From contig JAJEDN010000056.1 in assembly GCA_022821495.1 (NCBI GenBank), positions 41,628 to 105,627 on the forward strand: DNA of 64,000 nt, written 5' to 3'. Under the pieces are notes generated by a model. That model was given only the letters and a program-made list of their open reading frames with translations. It did not search any database and was not told the origin of the DNA. Shown piece by piece: positions 42,033-53,536 of this stretch (position 1 is its first letter; each line of letters starts with the position of its first letter). The stretch is from Candidatus Poribacteria bacterium (lineage in GTDB: Bacteria > Poribacteria > WGA-4E > WGA-3G). A program made the translations under genes and the position numbers.

Positions 42033-43178
42033 CTACTCAAACGGTTGCAACATGCCGTCTTTTACGATCAATGCCTTCTGTTCATAAATAGCGTCCCCAT
42101 CCGCATTAAAAGAGAACTTGCCAAAAACTGTGTCAAGGTTGCTAATATTCGCCAGAGCATCTCGGATTGAAATCGCATCGGTTGCTTGAGCATTCTTAAT
42201 CGCCTCTGCTAAAATGTAGACAGAGGTATACGATGCTGTAGCAAAGACATTTGGTGTCATGCCATAGGTCATATTGTAATTCTGAACAAATGCTTGATTT
42301 CCGGGTGTGTCATCCGTGCTAAGCCAACCGATAAAGGTTATCGCGCCTTCGGCGGCAGCACCTGCGGCTTCGACCTCAACATCGGTGAGTGAACTCACAA
42401 TAAACGGAACGGATATGCCCAGTTGGCGGGCTTGAATCAAGATTCCCGGTTTTTCAGGTGGCAACGCCGAGACAAAGATAGCATCGGGCTCCAACGCCTT
42501 AATCCGAGTTAATTGCGCGGAGAAGTCGGTATCGCCACTTCGGAAGGATTCTGTAGCGAGTACTTCAATGCCCCTCGCAGTGAATGCTTCTTGCAATGCC
42601 GCGTCTCGATCTGTAGAAAAGCCATCAATTTCATCATACATCGTAGCCACCCGTTGGTAGCCCAGTTTAGCGTACGTTACCTCTATACCTTTAGGAACCA
42701 CAACGTCTGTCGTGAGCGGGATCCGAAAGACGAAATCACCGATTGCACTAAGGCCACGTTCCCCCGATGTAGGGCTAATCGCTACAACCCGGTTTTCTTG
42801 TGCGACTGGAAAAGCCACTTTGGTTGCACTTGAGGATGCAGGACCGAGAATAACGGATACGCCATCGGTGTGAATTAGTTTGTTGAAGGCATCCACCGCT
42901 CCCTGTTCGGTGCTGGTGTCATCCTCAATGATGAATTTGAACTTGGTAGCGGTAGGTTGTGCATTAATTTCATTGAGAGCGAGCTCAAGCCCGTGTTTCA
43001 TGAGTCCGCCCGCAGTAGCCAGGTGCCCTGTCAGGGGTAAAACAACGCCGATAGAAATTTCGCCACTCTTATCTTCTGTTTCAGGTGTGGTAGGTTGCGT
43101 AATATGAGATATCCGCTCACAGGCAGAGAACCCTACGATCAAGGTGGCAATCGCCACGATAAACATAAATAATTTCAC
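42033..43178 (-). CDS. Branched-chain amino acid-type ABC transporter substrate-binding lipoprotein
   Basis: Lipobox-like signal; IGVVLPLTGHLATAGGLMKHGLELALNEIN; VILGPASSSATKVAFPVAQENRVVAISPTS. Confidence 0.88.
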   Translation of the reverse strand: MKLFMFIVAIATLIVGFSACERISHITQPTTPETEDKSGEISIGVVLPLTGHLATAGGLMKHGLELALNEINAQPTATKFKFIIEDDTSTEQGAVDAFNKLIHTDGVSVILGPASSSATKVAFPVAQENRVVAISPTSGERGLSAIGDFVFRIPLTTDVVVPKGIEVTYAKLGYQRVATMYDEIDGFSTDRDAALQEAFTARGIEVLATESFRSGDTDFSAQLTRIKALEPDAIFVSALPPEKPGILIQARQLGISVPFIVSSLTDVEVEAAGAAAEGAITFIGWLSTDDTPGNQAFVQNYNMTYGMTPNVFATASYTSVYILAEAIKNAQATDAISIRDALANISNLDTVFGKFSFNADGDAIYEQKALIVKDGMLQPFE

Positions 43179-43345
43179 TTCAATTTGTTCCTTTCTTTTT
43201 CGAGTTTTCAGTCCTCAGTTATCAGTTTTCGGTTAAGAAATACTTTTGTAACAATCTTCCTAAACTCGGAGTACTCCAGGAAATGGTGAATTGTTACAGA
43301 GTCCTCTTTAACTAATAACTGATAACTAACAACTAATAACTATTA

Positions 43346-45175
43346 TCAAACCCGCATGACAACGGGGAAAATAAGCGGGGTTCGCTGCATCTGTTTCGAG
43401 AAAAATCGGCGGAGCGCGCTTCGGACTTCATCTTGGACAGTCTCCGTTTCCTGTTTCTGTTCATCGCTCAGGTTTTCAATAACGCGCCGCGTAATCTCTT
43501 TCGCTGCTTCTATGAGCTCTTCCGACTTGTCCATATAGACAAACCCACGCGAAATAATCTCTATCTCTCCAGCGTTCAATCCTGTTTGGGAATGGCTATC
43601 GGTTTCCGTCGGCTGTTGGCTTTCAGGCAAAAGGTCTTCTGTTGAAAGTACACCGTCTTGCTGATAGAGACCGACCGCTGATGGCTGCTCGCTATCTTGT
43701 TGACTACCATCACCTGTATCGCTATGCAGGACGATAATCGGGATGACGATGCCGTCTTCTGAAAGTTGGATGCGGTCCCGGAGAACAATATCCTCAAGTT
43801 CAATTTCGGGTTTGCCGTCAACAAGCACACGTCCAGAACGTCCCTCGCGTCCAAAAACTTCGCACGTATCAGGCGTCAGATGAATCAGTTCGCCATCTTC
43901 AGCGACTGTGATGTTTTCATTGGGGATGCCGACGGATTCGGCGAGTTCCGCGTGTCGCACAAGGTTCTGATATTCACCGTGCATCGGCATAAAAAACTTC
44001 GGTTGTAAGAGATTCATCATTAATTTCAGGTCTTCACTTGACCCGTGTCCTGAAACGTGGACATCAGCATTGCGTTCATGGTATATCTTCGCGCCACGTC
44101 TGAGGAGATGGTTCACCACATTCCCGATAGCTTTTTCGTTACCCGGAATAATTCGTGCAGAAATGACAACAGTGTCGCCCGGTTCCACCTTTAAGAACGG
44201 GTGGTTATCGAGTGCCATCAATGACAGAGCCGAACGCGGTTCGCCTTGGCTGCCGGTGCTTAAAATCATAACTTCATGTGATTTGAACAGAGCCGCGTCC
44301 CGGGCATCAATAAGATAGTCCGGGTTCACATGAAGGTAACCGAGTTCCGAAGCGGTACGCACATTGTTCAGGAGTGAGCGTCCACTGACTGCAATAAGTC
44401 GCCGATGTATATTCGCCAGATCAATGAATTGTTGGATACGGTGTAGACTCGAAGAAAAAGTGCAGAGAAATAGTTTTTGTTCAGTACTCTGAAAGATGTG
44501 GTCTATCGCCCCATAGATACTCCGTTCGGAAGGTGTTTGCCCCGGACGTTCTGCGTTTGTGCTATCGGAGACGAGCATTAGCACGCCTTCCGAACCTAAA
44601 CGCGCCAGCGTCTGAAGGTCGCTCAGTTTGCCATCAACAGGGGTCATGTCAAACTTGAAATCGCCGGTATGGACAATAATGCCGACTGGTGTGCGGAGCG
44701 CAATTGCTACGGAATCTGGAATGCTGTGCGTAACATGGATGAACTCGGCGGAGAAAGCCCCCAATTCAACCGTGTCACCCGGAGCGATTGTGTTAAGTCG
44801 CGCCTTACCGAGTACACCGTATTCACGCAATCGCCCACTCGCAATCGCAAGCGTCAGCTGCGTACCGTAGACGGGTACATCCAATTGTCGCAGGATATAA
44901 GCCAAAGCACCGATATGGTCTTCGTGTCCATGCGTTAGGAGGATCCCGCGAATCTTCTCTTTTCGTTCAATTAAATAGTGGATATCTGGGAAGATCAGAT
45001 CAACGCCGGGCATATCCGCATTCGGCAGCATGAAACCGGTATCAATGACGATCAGGTCATTCTCGGTTTCGTAGACCATTATGTTAAGCCCGAATTCGCC
45101 TAAGCCGCCCAAAGGTATGATCGAAACGCTTCCGTTCGTTGTCTCTTCATTATTAGCAAGTGTAAAATCTGTCAT
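43346..45175 (-). CDS. rnj: Ribonuclease J
   Basis: IIPLGGLGEFGLNIMVYE; GILLTHGHEDHIGALAYIL; HTGDFKFDMTPVDG; SDSTNAERPGQTPSE; PMHGEYQNLVRHAELAESVG. Confidence 0.93.
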   Translation of the reverse strand: MTDFTLANNEETTNGSVSIIPLGGLGEFGLNIMVYETENDLIVIDTGFMLPNADMPGVDLIFPDIHYLIERKEKIRGILLTHGHEDHIGALAYILRQLDVPVYGTQLTLAIASGRLREYGVLGKARLNTIAPGDTVELGAFSAEFIHVTHSIPDSVAIALRTPVGIIVHTGDFKFDMTPVDGKLSDLQTLARLGSEGVLMLVSDSTNAERPGQTPSERSIYGAIDHIFQSTEQKLFLCTFSSSLHRIQQFIDLANIHRRLIAVSGRSLLNNVRTASELGYLHVNPDYLIDARDAALFKSHEVMILSTGSQGEPRSALSLMALDNHPFLKVEPGDTVVISARIIPGNEKAIGNVVNHLLRRGAKIYHERNADVHVSGHGSSEDLKLMMNLLQPKFFMPMHGEYQNLVRHAELAESVGIPNENITVAEDGELIHLTPDTCEVFGREGRSGRVLVDGKPEIELEDIVLRDRIQLSEDGIVIPIIVLHSDTGDGSQQDSEQPSAVGLYQQDGVLSTEDLLPESQQPTETDSHSQTGLNAGEIEIISRGFVYMDKSEELIEAAKEITRRVIENLSDEQKQETETVQDEVRSALRRFFSKQMQRTPLIFPVVMRV

Positions 45176-45186
45176 AAAATATTTAT

Positions 45187-46212
45187 CTATTGCCAATGCA
45201 AATCATAGTAGTCGTGAGTTGTTGAGGTCATCTGCCGCATTTTGCCGGTGTCAATATCTAAGGTGAAGATTTCGTTGGTGCGTCGTCCGTCCAAATTGGC
45301 GCCGATAAATGCGACCTGGCTTCCGTCCGGACTCCATGTCGCGTTTCGTCCTGGGTAAAGGCTGATGTTTTGATAGCTTTTAAAACGTCCTTGTTCTACA
45401 GTGGCAACGCAGATATCGCCGGACACATAAAATAGCAGCTGCTTACCGTCTGGTGACCACGCTTCAATCTTTCCACAGGGTGGCTCGTTGCGTTGCAGAA
45501 ACCATTTCCTGCTCATATTGATAACATCGGGTTCGGCAAGCGCGAGGAGCCCCTCAGTCTGAAACGCAATCCATTTGCGGTCTGGCGACCATTCGGGCCA
45601 TTCTGTTCCTTTGGGCAACACTTCAAGCACTCTTCTTTTCGGTTCTTTAACTTTTTCGCCTTTCGCATCCCAATGTAGCCATCCTTTTGCCCACTGCTCG
45701 CTCCGCCACCGCTTTATTTTTCCATCAACCGTTACCTCCCAATTTTCCAACCGATCTTTTGGACGGTCAATCTCAACGACGACCAGAAGGGCGTGACTTC
45801 GCGGAGACCACCAGAAATCATGGATATCATACTGTCTCTTAATCAGTCGCTTGTTCTCGGTACCATCTGCCCACATTATATAGAGCGATTTCGCACCGTC
45901 CAGCCCCGATATGTAAGCAATTCGCTCCCCATCTGGTGACCATCGCGGCGTACGCGAGATACCATCATTCGTGAGGCGTCGTAAATCTGTACCATCTGGA
46001 TTCATCGTACAGATGTTATACTGGTAGAATTCCCACCACTTTTCTGTATCTCTACCTCGCTCCAGCGTCCGTGTTGTAATTCGGAAACCGTCTTCATTGA
46101 GAAACGGTTCACGGATGACAAAGACCCATTTACCCGGATCCCCCTCTGCAAGCACAACCCCACCAACGACGGCAACTAATATGAACACACTTATCACGCG
46201 TATGATTCGCAT
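45187..46212 (-). CDS. TolB-like/WD40-like beta-propeller protein
   Basis: Repeated WSPDG blades (TPRWSPDGERIAYISGLDG, EAWSPDGKQLLFYVSGD, ATWSPDGSQVAFIGAN). Confidence 0.82.
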   Translation of the reverse strand: MRIIRVISVFILVAVVGGVVLAEGDPGKWVFVIREPFLNEDGFRITTRTLERGRDTEKWWEFYQYNICTMNPDGTDLRRLTNDGISRTPRWSPDGERIAYISGLDGAKSLYIMWADGTENKRLIKRQYDIHDFWWSPRSHALLVVVEIDRPKDRLENWEVTVDGKIKRWRSEQWAKGWLHWDAKGEKVKEPKRRVLEVLPKGTEWPEWSPDRKWIAFQTEGLLALAEPDVINMSRKWFLQRNEPPCGKIEAWSPDGKQLLFYVSGDICVATVEQGRFKSYQNISLYPGRNATWSPDGSQVAFIGANLDGRRTNEIFTLDIDTGKMRQMTSTTHDYYDLHWQ

Positions 46213-46345
46213 ACGTCCATCTTTCCTCTTTCTTACAGTCCCTCTGATAAGGGGCGGTGAATGGTGGTTGGTTAATGGTGGTTAGTTAAGAAAGAGACCT
46301 CTTACCAACAACTAATAACCAATAACTAATAACCACTGATAACCA

Positions 46346-48899
46346 TTAAACAACGATATTAATGAGTCGGTTCGGGACGACAATAACCTTCCGAATCGTT
46401 TTCCCATCAATAAATCGCTGAACTCGCTCATCGGCAAGGGCGGCTGCCTCAATTTCTTTATCAGTCGCCTCAGCAGGCAATTCGAGTCTGTTACGGAGCT
46501 TCCCGTTGACTTGCGCAATGATAGTTATAGTCGCACTCGTCAGGACGGATTCATCGTGTGTGGGCCACTGCTGATGCGCGATGAACCCAGTTTCATCGAG
46601 ACGGTGCCACAACTCCTGCGCGACGTGCGGCGCGTAAGGCGAAAGCAGATGCAAGAAAATCTTCAACGCCTCTTTCGGTAGCGTTTTTGTCTGTGTCGCG
46701 GTATTAACAAAAATCATCATCTGACTAATCGCAGTGTTCATCTTGTCAATTGATTCCGTGTCTTCTGTCACTTGCTTGATGGTTTTGTGAAGTTCGCGCC
46801 AGAGTTCAGGCTCTGATGTGCCCTCGGTATCCGTCACTTTCTTACTGAGTTCACCACTCTCTTCATCTATAACAAGCCGCCAGACACGTTGAAGGAACCG
46901 ATAGACACCCTCTACGCCAGCGTCTTGCCACGGTGTACTCGCTGTGACCGGGCCGATAAACAGGAGATAGAGGCGGAGTGCGTCCGCGCCGTAATTGTCA
47001 ATAACATCGTTCGGATTGATGACGTTAAAGCGCGATTTTGACATCTTCTCCATTTGTGTGTGGAGCGAGACACCAGAGACTTTGGCAACGCTTTTTCCGT
47101 CGTTCTCTTCAACTTCATGCGGATAGTAGTATTTACCCGCATCGTCTTGATAAGATTCAGCGAGGATCGTGCCTTGATTGAGCAATCCTTGAAACGGTTC
47201 TTGCGTGGAAACCAATCCCGAATCGTAAAGCACTTTATGCCAGAAACGGGCATAAAGTAAGTGCAAGACAGCGTGCTCGGCACCGCCCATGTAGAGGTCT
47301 ACCGGCATCCAATAGCGTTCAAGATCAGGGTCAAAAGGTGCTTCGGTATTGTGTGCATCGAGGAAACGGAGATAATACCAACACGAACCCGCCCATTGTG
47401 GCATGATGTTCGTTTCTCGTGTCGCAACGGTGCCGTCAGGTAGTGTTACCTTCAACCACGCCGCATCGGCGCGGGCAAGTGGCGGTTTACCGTCTTCTGT
47501 CGGCTTATAGGCATCAATCGGTGGCAGTTCAACCGGCAGTGCCTCGTCGGGGAGTTGAACAATAGTCCCATCCTCAAGGTGTGCTAACGGGAAGGGTTCA
47601 CCCCAATACCGTTGCCGCGAGAAGAGCCAGTCGCGCAGCCGATATTGCACCTGACGCGAGCCTTTTTCCTCACTTTCGAGCCAATCAATCATCTTCTCTT
47701 TCGCATCAGCGACCTGTAAACCGTTGAGGAAACCGGAATTAACACAGACCCCATCGCCTTCAAAAGGTGCCGTTTCGATGGGTGCTTCACCCCCGCTAAC
47801 AACCTCCACGATCGGGATGTCGAAAGTTGATGCGAATTCGTGGTCGCGTTCGTCGTGTCCCGGTACAGCCATGATTGCACCCGTGCCGTAAGTCATGAGG
47901 ACATAATCCGCAACCCAGATCGGGATAGCGGCATTATTGCACGGATTAATAGCATAAGCACCCGTGAAGACACCTGTCTTCTCTGTGGCAAGGTCTGTCC
48001 GTTGGAGATCAGATTTGTTGACGGCTGCTTTAACGTAGGTATCAACTGCAGACGCAGCATCAGGATGCGTTATCTCAGAGACGAGGGGGTGCTCAGGTGC
48101 TAATACGCAATAGGTCGCACCAAAAAGCGTATCTGGGCGCGTCGTGAAAACGGTAAAACTGTTATCGCTATCCTTGATGTTAAAAGTAATATCCGCGCCT
48201 TCTGACTTACCGATCCAGTGGCGTTGCATCTCTTTGAGACCGTCGGGCCAATCCAACAAATCCAAATCTGCTAACAGACGCTCAGCGTAGACAGTAATTT
48301 TGAGCATCCACTGGTGCATCAGACGGCGTTCAACCGGATCTTCGGTTTCAACGTATTTACCGTCTTTTACCTCTTCGTTTGAGAGGACGGTACCTAACGC
48401 AGGACACCAGTTGACCGGGACATTCGCGAGATATGCTAAACCTTTTTCGTAGAGTCGGAGGAAAATCCATTGTGTCCATCTGTAGTATTCAGGGAGCGAA
48501 GTGTCAATTTTGCGGGACCAATCGTAAGAGAGACCGATGCGCTGAATCTGCTGCTGAAAGGTTTCTGTGTTCCGTTTTGTAACATCCGCTGGATGTTCAT
48601 TTTCACGTACTGCGTATCGTTCCGTCGGCAGTCCGAAGGCATCCCATCCCATCGGGTGCATCACGTGATAGCCTTGCATGCGTCGAAAATTAGCGAGTAC
48701 ATCGGTGGGTACGTAATTCTTGGCGTGCCCCATGTGGAGTCCAGCACCAGAGGTATACGGAAACATGCCAAGCACATAGAACTTCGGTTTAGTTTTCAAG
48801 GTCTCAATATCGTTTGGAATTTTAAATGCTTCTTTTTTTTTGCCACTCGGCTTGCCAATAGGGTTCTATCGCCGCCGGGGCGTATGGATGGTTCTCCAT
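46346..48899 (-). CDS. leuS: Leucyl-tRNA synthetase with apparent 1-nt frameshift at an A9 run near the 5' end
   Basis: Main ORF from 48799: YVLGMFPYTSGAGLHMGHAKNYVPTDVLANFRRMQGYHVMHPMGWDAFGLP, MSKSRFNVINPNDVI. Upstream MENHPYAPAAIEPYWQAEWQKK is in another frame, separated by T9 at 48833-48841. Confidence 0.9.
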
Positions 48900-49264
48900 G
48901 ACGCGTTCGTCTCCTTTTGCATCTTTTTATATTTTCTTTATTATCTATAAATTCTAACACAAACCTGTGCTATTGTCAAGATTACCTTCCTTTGCGGCGG
49001 GATGCCTCTTGGCAGGCGGGGTTTGAAACCCTGAAGAAACACCCAAGTCCCTTTGCAGGCGGGGTTTCAAACCCCGCCTGCAGTGCGCAGGGCATCCGTT
49101 ATCATGAAAAAATGCGTAAATCCTGTTTGTAATAAACTTTTGAAATAATCCCAAAAGTATTGTAAAATATTAAAGCTATACTTTATACGTAAAAAATGCG
49201 TCACATTATACAAGACAGAATCCTGATAACCTCTTTATTTAACGTTGGCTTGATGAGGGATTTT

Positions 49265-50785
49265 ATGAAAAACAAATTATCACGACGGCAGTTTCTACGT
49301 TCTGGCGCGCTCGCGACTGCATCTGCAGCTGTCAGTCTCGGGTTTTTCGGGTGTAGCCAGACCCTGATTCAAAAAGTCCCCGGTTTTAGACCTGAACCGC
49401 CCTTCGAGTTTGAACCGAGTGCAAACCGCCTCCTTGACCTCCCTGACGGGTTCACCGCGCATGCCTTTTCACGGACAGGTGAGCAGATGGACGATGGGCT
49501 TTGGGTACCGGGCGGACACGACGGCATGGCAGCTTTCCCCGGCCCCAACGGCAAAACCATCCTCGTCCGAAATCACGAATTGACCGCCACCTCCAAAAAC
49601 GTTGGACCCTTCGGCTGGAATAACGAAAAGTTTGAACGCGCGGCTACCCATAAATTCTATGATGCTGGGTCAGGTGAACTGCCGTGCATCGGTGGGACAA
49701 CAACGCTCGTCTATGACACGCGCACAAAAACACTGGAGAAACATTTTTTGAGCCTGACCGGAACGATCCGGAATTGTGCCGGTGGTCTCACGCCTTGGAA
49801 TACGTGGATTACCTGTGAGGAGACGATGCAAAAAACGGAGAACACCTATCAAGTAGACCACGGATATAATTTTGAGGTGCCCGCGTCTACAGAAATAGGA
49901 TTAGCCGACCCAATCCCATTGAAAGCGATGGGGCGTTTTAATCATGAAGCGGTCGCCGTTGACCCCAGAACTGGCATCGTCTATGAAACCGAAGACAGGG
50001 GTGATGGTTTAATCTATCGGTTTATCCCTGATCGTTTCAATGGCGGAGCGGCTGAACTCGCGGCTGGTGGTCAGCTGCAAGCCCTGAAAATCCGGGATCT
50101 CGAGGGTGCTGATACCCGAAACTGGCGAGACCGGAGCCAAAAGATTTTCTGGTGGACGTACAATCCGGTACCCGTCGGAGAACCGCTTGCTGTTGAATGG
50201 GTGGATATTGAGAACGTCGAATCGCCGGATGATGACCTCCGTAAGCAAGGATATGAAGGTAAAGGGACAGCAAGGTTCGCACGCGGTGAAGGGATATGGT
50301 ATGGCGATAATCAAGGGACAGGTGAATTCTATATCGCCTGCACGAATGGCGGTATTGAATACAAAGGACAAATCTGGAGATATATACCCAGTCCTTACGA
50401 AGGCACAAGCCGCGAGGAACAGGAACCCGGTACGATTGAGCTCTTCATTGAACCGAACGATAGCAATCTCATGGAGAACGCCGATAACTTAACAATCACA
50501 CCTTGGGGCGACCTGATCATCTGCGAAGACGGTCCGAACGAGGAGTTCCTCATTGGCGTAACACCTGAAGGAACACTCTACCGATTTGCTCGAAATGCCG
50601 GTAATCTATCTGAACTCGCGGGTGCAACGTTCTCACCCGACGGCACAACGCTCTTTGTGAACATCCAGAGTCCTGGGATTACGCTGGCGATCACCGGTCC
50701 GTGGCACCAGATTCGGCAGCGTTCTGAAACACTATGGCAGAAACCCAATAATACGGCATCAACGAGCGCGTTTCTTAGCAGCTAA
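49265..50785 (+). CDS. PhoX family (DUF839) phosphatase with Tat-like signal
   Basis: SRRQFLRSGALATASAAVSLGFFGC; LLDLPDGFTAHAFSRTGEQMDDGLWVPGGHDGMAAFPGPNGKTILVRNHEL; GRFNHEAVAVDPRTGIVYETEDRGDGLIYRFIP. Confidence 0.88.
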   Translation: MKNKLSRRQFLRSGALATASAAVSLGFFGCSQTLIQKVPGFRPEPPFEFEPSANRLLDLPDGFTAHAFSRTGEQMDDGLWVPGGHDGMAAFPGPNGKTILVRNHELTATSKNVGPFGWNNEKFERAATHKFYDAGSGELPCIGGTTTLVYDTRTKTLEKHFLSLTGTIRNCAGGLTPWNTWITCEETMQKTENTYQVDHGYNFEVPASTEIGLADPIPLKAMGRFNHEAVAVDPRTGIVYETEDRGDGLIYRFIPDRFNGGAAELAAGGQLQALKIRDLEGADTRNWRDRSQKIFWWTYNPVPVGEPLAVEWVDIENVESPDDDLRKQGYEGKGTARFARGEGIWYGDNQGTGEFYIACTNGGIEYKGQIWRYIPSPYEGTSREEQEPGTIELFIEPNDSNLMENADNLTITPWGDLIICEDGPNEEFLIGVTPEGTLYRFARNAGNLSELAGATFSPDGTTLFVNIQSPGITLAITGPWHQIRQRSETLWQKPNNTASTSAFLSS

Positions 50786-53500
50786 TAGCCGAGTCATCGA
50801 AGTTTCTGATAATTGTGGAGATGCTGTGTCTTCCGCATCGAGTTGCGGGGCAGATGTGGTGCTGATCGGTGAACTGCTGACTTGTGGGTCTAAAGGTTTG
50901 CCACGCAGCCGTCCGAAAAATTCTGCAATGCGCCTATTCGCTATGCTGTAGCGTCGCAAGATCATCTCCAATACAAAGAGGAGCGCAGCAGCGACTAATA
51001 ACGCTTGGGCAAGCGAAATCTGCTTCTCCGTTGGCGTGCCTGCCGATGCTGCGATCTGTGCCGGTGTCGGGGCGTGAATACCACCAGTGCCAGCGGCAAG
51101 CATTTTTAGCAAGTCAGTGTTGACCCTGAAATCCGCATATTCTATCGGATACGGGAGCGACAGAACTGCTGTGCGTTTCTGCCCATTGCCTTCACGCTGT
51201 GCAGTGATGATGTAGGCACCACTACCTTGCATCTGAAATGTACCACTGTAACGTGTTGAAGTCATTTGCTGCATTTCAATGGATTCGCTTATGCCATTCG
51301 GACCGGCGACACGGACGGTATAAGAGGCTTGTGATGGGCTTCGCGTATCAAGATTAGCCACTGCGATCCCGTGTTGAAAGGATGCCCTGAGATCAAAGTC
51401 AGCATTTACATCCGCTGCAGGAAGCGTCCAATTCACAACCCTTCCCCAAAACTTACCAAAACCTTGCCACGGAATCCATTCCTTTGCCCATGCCGGTTTA
51501 ACGTCCGATGTCCACGCAACCGCTTTTCCCAATCCGAAATTCCAACCTGCAAGGAGCGGTTCGTCTTTATGAGAGCGGATAAAAACCTGTGCTGTCTGCT
51601 TTTCCGTCGTCGCAGTGTAGCCGTGAAGGTGTGGTAGTGTCCCGATTCCTGCTATAATGGGTTCATTCGGCGCAGTAATAACAGGTTGGAACGGTTCTTG
51701 AACGATGTAACGCTGTGTGTCTCGCACCGCTTCCATCAGAAGTGTTGGCAATTGTTGAAGGTGTTCTACGATGACAGGGCTGCCACCGCTAATCTCGCTA
51801 AGTTCCCTGAGAAGTGCTCTGTTTGCGTCACCGATCGCAATCGTTGTAATACTGATGTGTGCTGCAGCGGTCTGCCCAGCCAACGCAAGCAGATCCGATG
51901 CTGCTTCATCGGATTTACCGTCCGACAAGAGAATAATATGTTTCCGTTTCGCAGCGTCTGTTTTCAGGCGTTCGTATGCTTCCTCAATCGCCTCTTTCAT
52001 TAACGTTGTGCCACCCGTCGGTTTAAGTTTCCCAACGGCTTGAAGCAGCATATTACGATCAGATGTGAGATCCGAGACAACATCTACTTGCTTACCGGCA
52101 CTGAAGCTAATGACACCAGCCACGTCATCTTCCTCAAGGTTGTCAATACCCGCACTGATCCCAGCAATGGCGAGATCAATTTTACGCCGGTGTCCATCAA
52201 CATAGTTCGCCATGCTTCCAGATGTATCCAATACAAAAAAAACAGCGACAGTGTCCTTCTGTTCGCGGGGTGTCATCTTCACTGGCAGCACGCGCGCCAA
52301 GGCAGTATCGGTGTAGCCTCCGGGTCCGTAGGCGTGTTCGCCACCGATAACGACGAATCCGTGTCCGAGGTCCTGAACATAATTTTCGATGTTTTGCAAC
52401 TGTTCAGGTGAGAGGACATCCGCGGAAACGTTGCTCAGAATCAAAATATCGCTACCTTGGAGTTCCACCAGTTCGGTTGGCATCTCCTCAGGTTCCCTAA
52501 TTTCAACCTCGAAGCCGTTCTCTTCAAGAACAGTTCTGAGGTACGTCGTCTGCGCAAGGTCTGGCTCTACGTACAGGGCGTGTGGCTTCTCCTGAACCTT
52601 TACAACGCCATATCCTTGATTATTTTCTGGGATTTCGTCGGTTATGTTCAACTTCAGTTCATATCTATAGTTTCCCTCTTCTATAATCTGTTGCGTGGGT
52701 AAGGATAGAACGTTTCTTCCGGTTTCTAATTGCCATTCGACCGCATCAATGCGCGCGTTATTGCGATAAAGGGTGGCGTTTAGCTTTGGAATGCTCCCAT
52801 CGGTTTCAATAATCGCGCCTATCTCGAAACGTTGTCCTTTACGGACCTGACTCGGTATTTGCAATTCGGTCACTCGGACGGCATCGTCAACGGCGTTCAA
52901 CGGCATCGTCAATATTTCAACATCGCTTGCCGAGAGCAAAGGCAAGTAATCTTCAACGGATGTACCGCCGGTGTTATGGATACCGTCGCTAAACAGGACG
53001 ATCCGCCGATGGTAGTCGTCGGGCAATAGGGCGGTCGCTCGCTTGATTGCGTTCAGGAGATCGGTGCTGTCTCGGTTTATCGTCTGTTCGGCGAGTGTTT
53101 CCGGTATGTCTGCTAATGTGCGCTCCAAAATTTGATCTTGCTGCTGTCGGATTTCTGTGACGACCGAGGCTTCTTTTGCGAAACTGATGATCCCAAACTT
53201 ATCGGAGGGGTTCAATTTCCCGACAGCCGCATTTATCTGTTTGAAAATTTCTTCGTATTGTGCTTGTGCAATGCTTTCAGATGTATCGATTAAAAATACG
53301 ACCGCGAGCCGCTGTTCCTTGTGTGTCCGGTGGAGGTTGGCTAAGGCGAGGATCGCGCATAGCAGCGCGGCACCTCTGCAGCAGAGGGTTACGCGTTGCC
53401 GCCATTTCGTCGTACCGAGGCGCGTCCGACGTTGCACAAGGATTAGCACAGGAACCGCGATAAGTAAAATTAAGAAGAGTGGTGCTCGAAGATCAAACAT
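50759..53500 (-). CDS. vWA domain-containing membrane protein (BatA-like N-terminus, two vWA regions, GATase1-like insert)
   Basis: VFLIDTSESIAQAQYEEIF; VFFVLDTSGSMANYVDGHRRKIDLA; VVIGGEHAYGPGGYTDTALARVLPV. Confidence 0.85.
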   Translation of the reverse strand: MFDLRAPLFLILLIAVPVLILVQRRTRLGTTKWRQRVTLCCRGAALLCAILALANLHRTHKEQRLAVVFLIDTSESIAQAQYEEIFKQINAAVGKLNPSDKFGIISFAKEASVVTEIRQQQDQILERTLADIPETLAEQTINRDSTDLLNAIKRATALLPDDYHRRIVLFSDGIHNTGGTSVEDYLPLLSASDVEILTMPLNAVDDAVRVTELQIPSQVRKGQRFEIGAIIETDGSIPKLNATLYRNNARIDAVEWQLETGRNVLSLPTQQIIEEGNYRYELKLNITDEIPENNQGYGVVKVQEKPHALYVEPDLAQTTYLRTVLEENGFEVEIREPEEMPTELVELQGSDILILSNVSADVLSPEQLQNIENYVQDLGHGFVVIGGEHAYGPGGYTDTALARVLPVKMTPREQKDTVAVFFVLDTSGSMANYVDGHRRKIDLAIAGISAGIDNLEEDDVAGVISFSAGKQVDVVSDLTSDRNMLLQAVGKLKPTGGTTLMKEAIEEAYERLKTDAAKRKHIILLSDGKSDEAASDLLALAGQTAAAHISITTIAIGDANRALLRELSEISGGSPVIVEHLQQLPTLLMEAVRDTQRYIVQEPFQPVITAPNEPIIAGIGTLPHLHGYTATTEKQTAQVFIRSHKDEPLLAGWNFGLGKAVAWTSDVKPAWAKEWIPWQGFGKFWGRVVNWTLPAADVNADFDLRASFQHGIAVANLDTRSPSQASYTVRVAGPNGISESIEMQQMTSTRYSGTFQMQGSGAYIITAQREGNGQKRTAVLSLPYPIEYADFRVNTDLLKMLAAGTGGIHAPTPAQIAASAGTPTEKQISLAQALLVAAALLFVLEMILRRYSIANRRIAEFFGRLRGKPLDPQVSSSPISTTSAPQLDAEDTASPQLSETSMTRLLAAKKRAR

Positions 53501-53536
53501 AGTGTAAAGTAAATTGTTTGGGACTTACCCCTTTGC

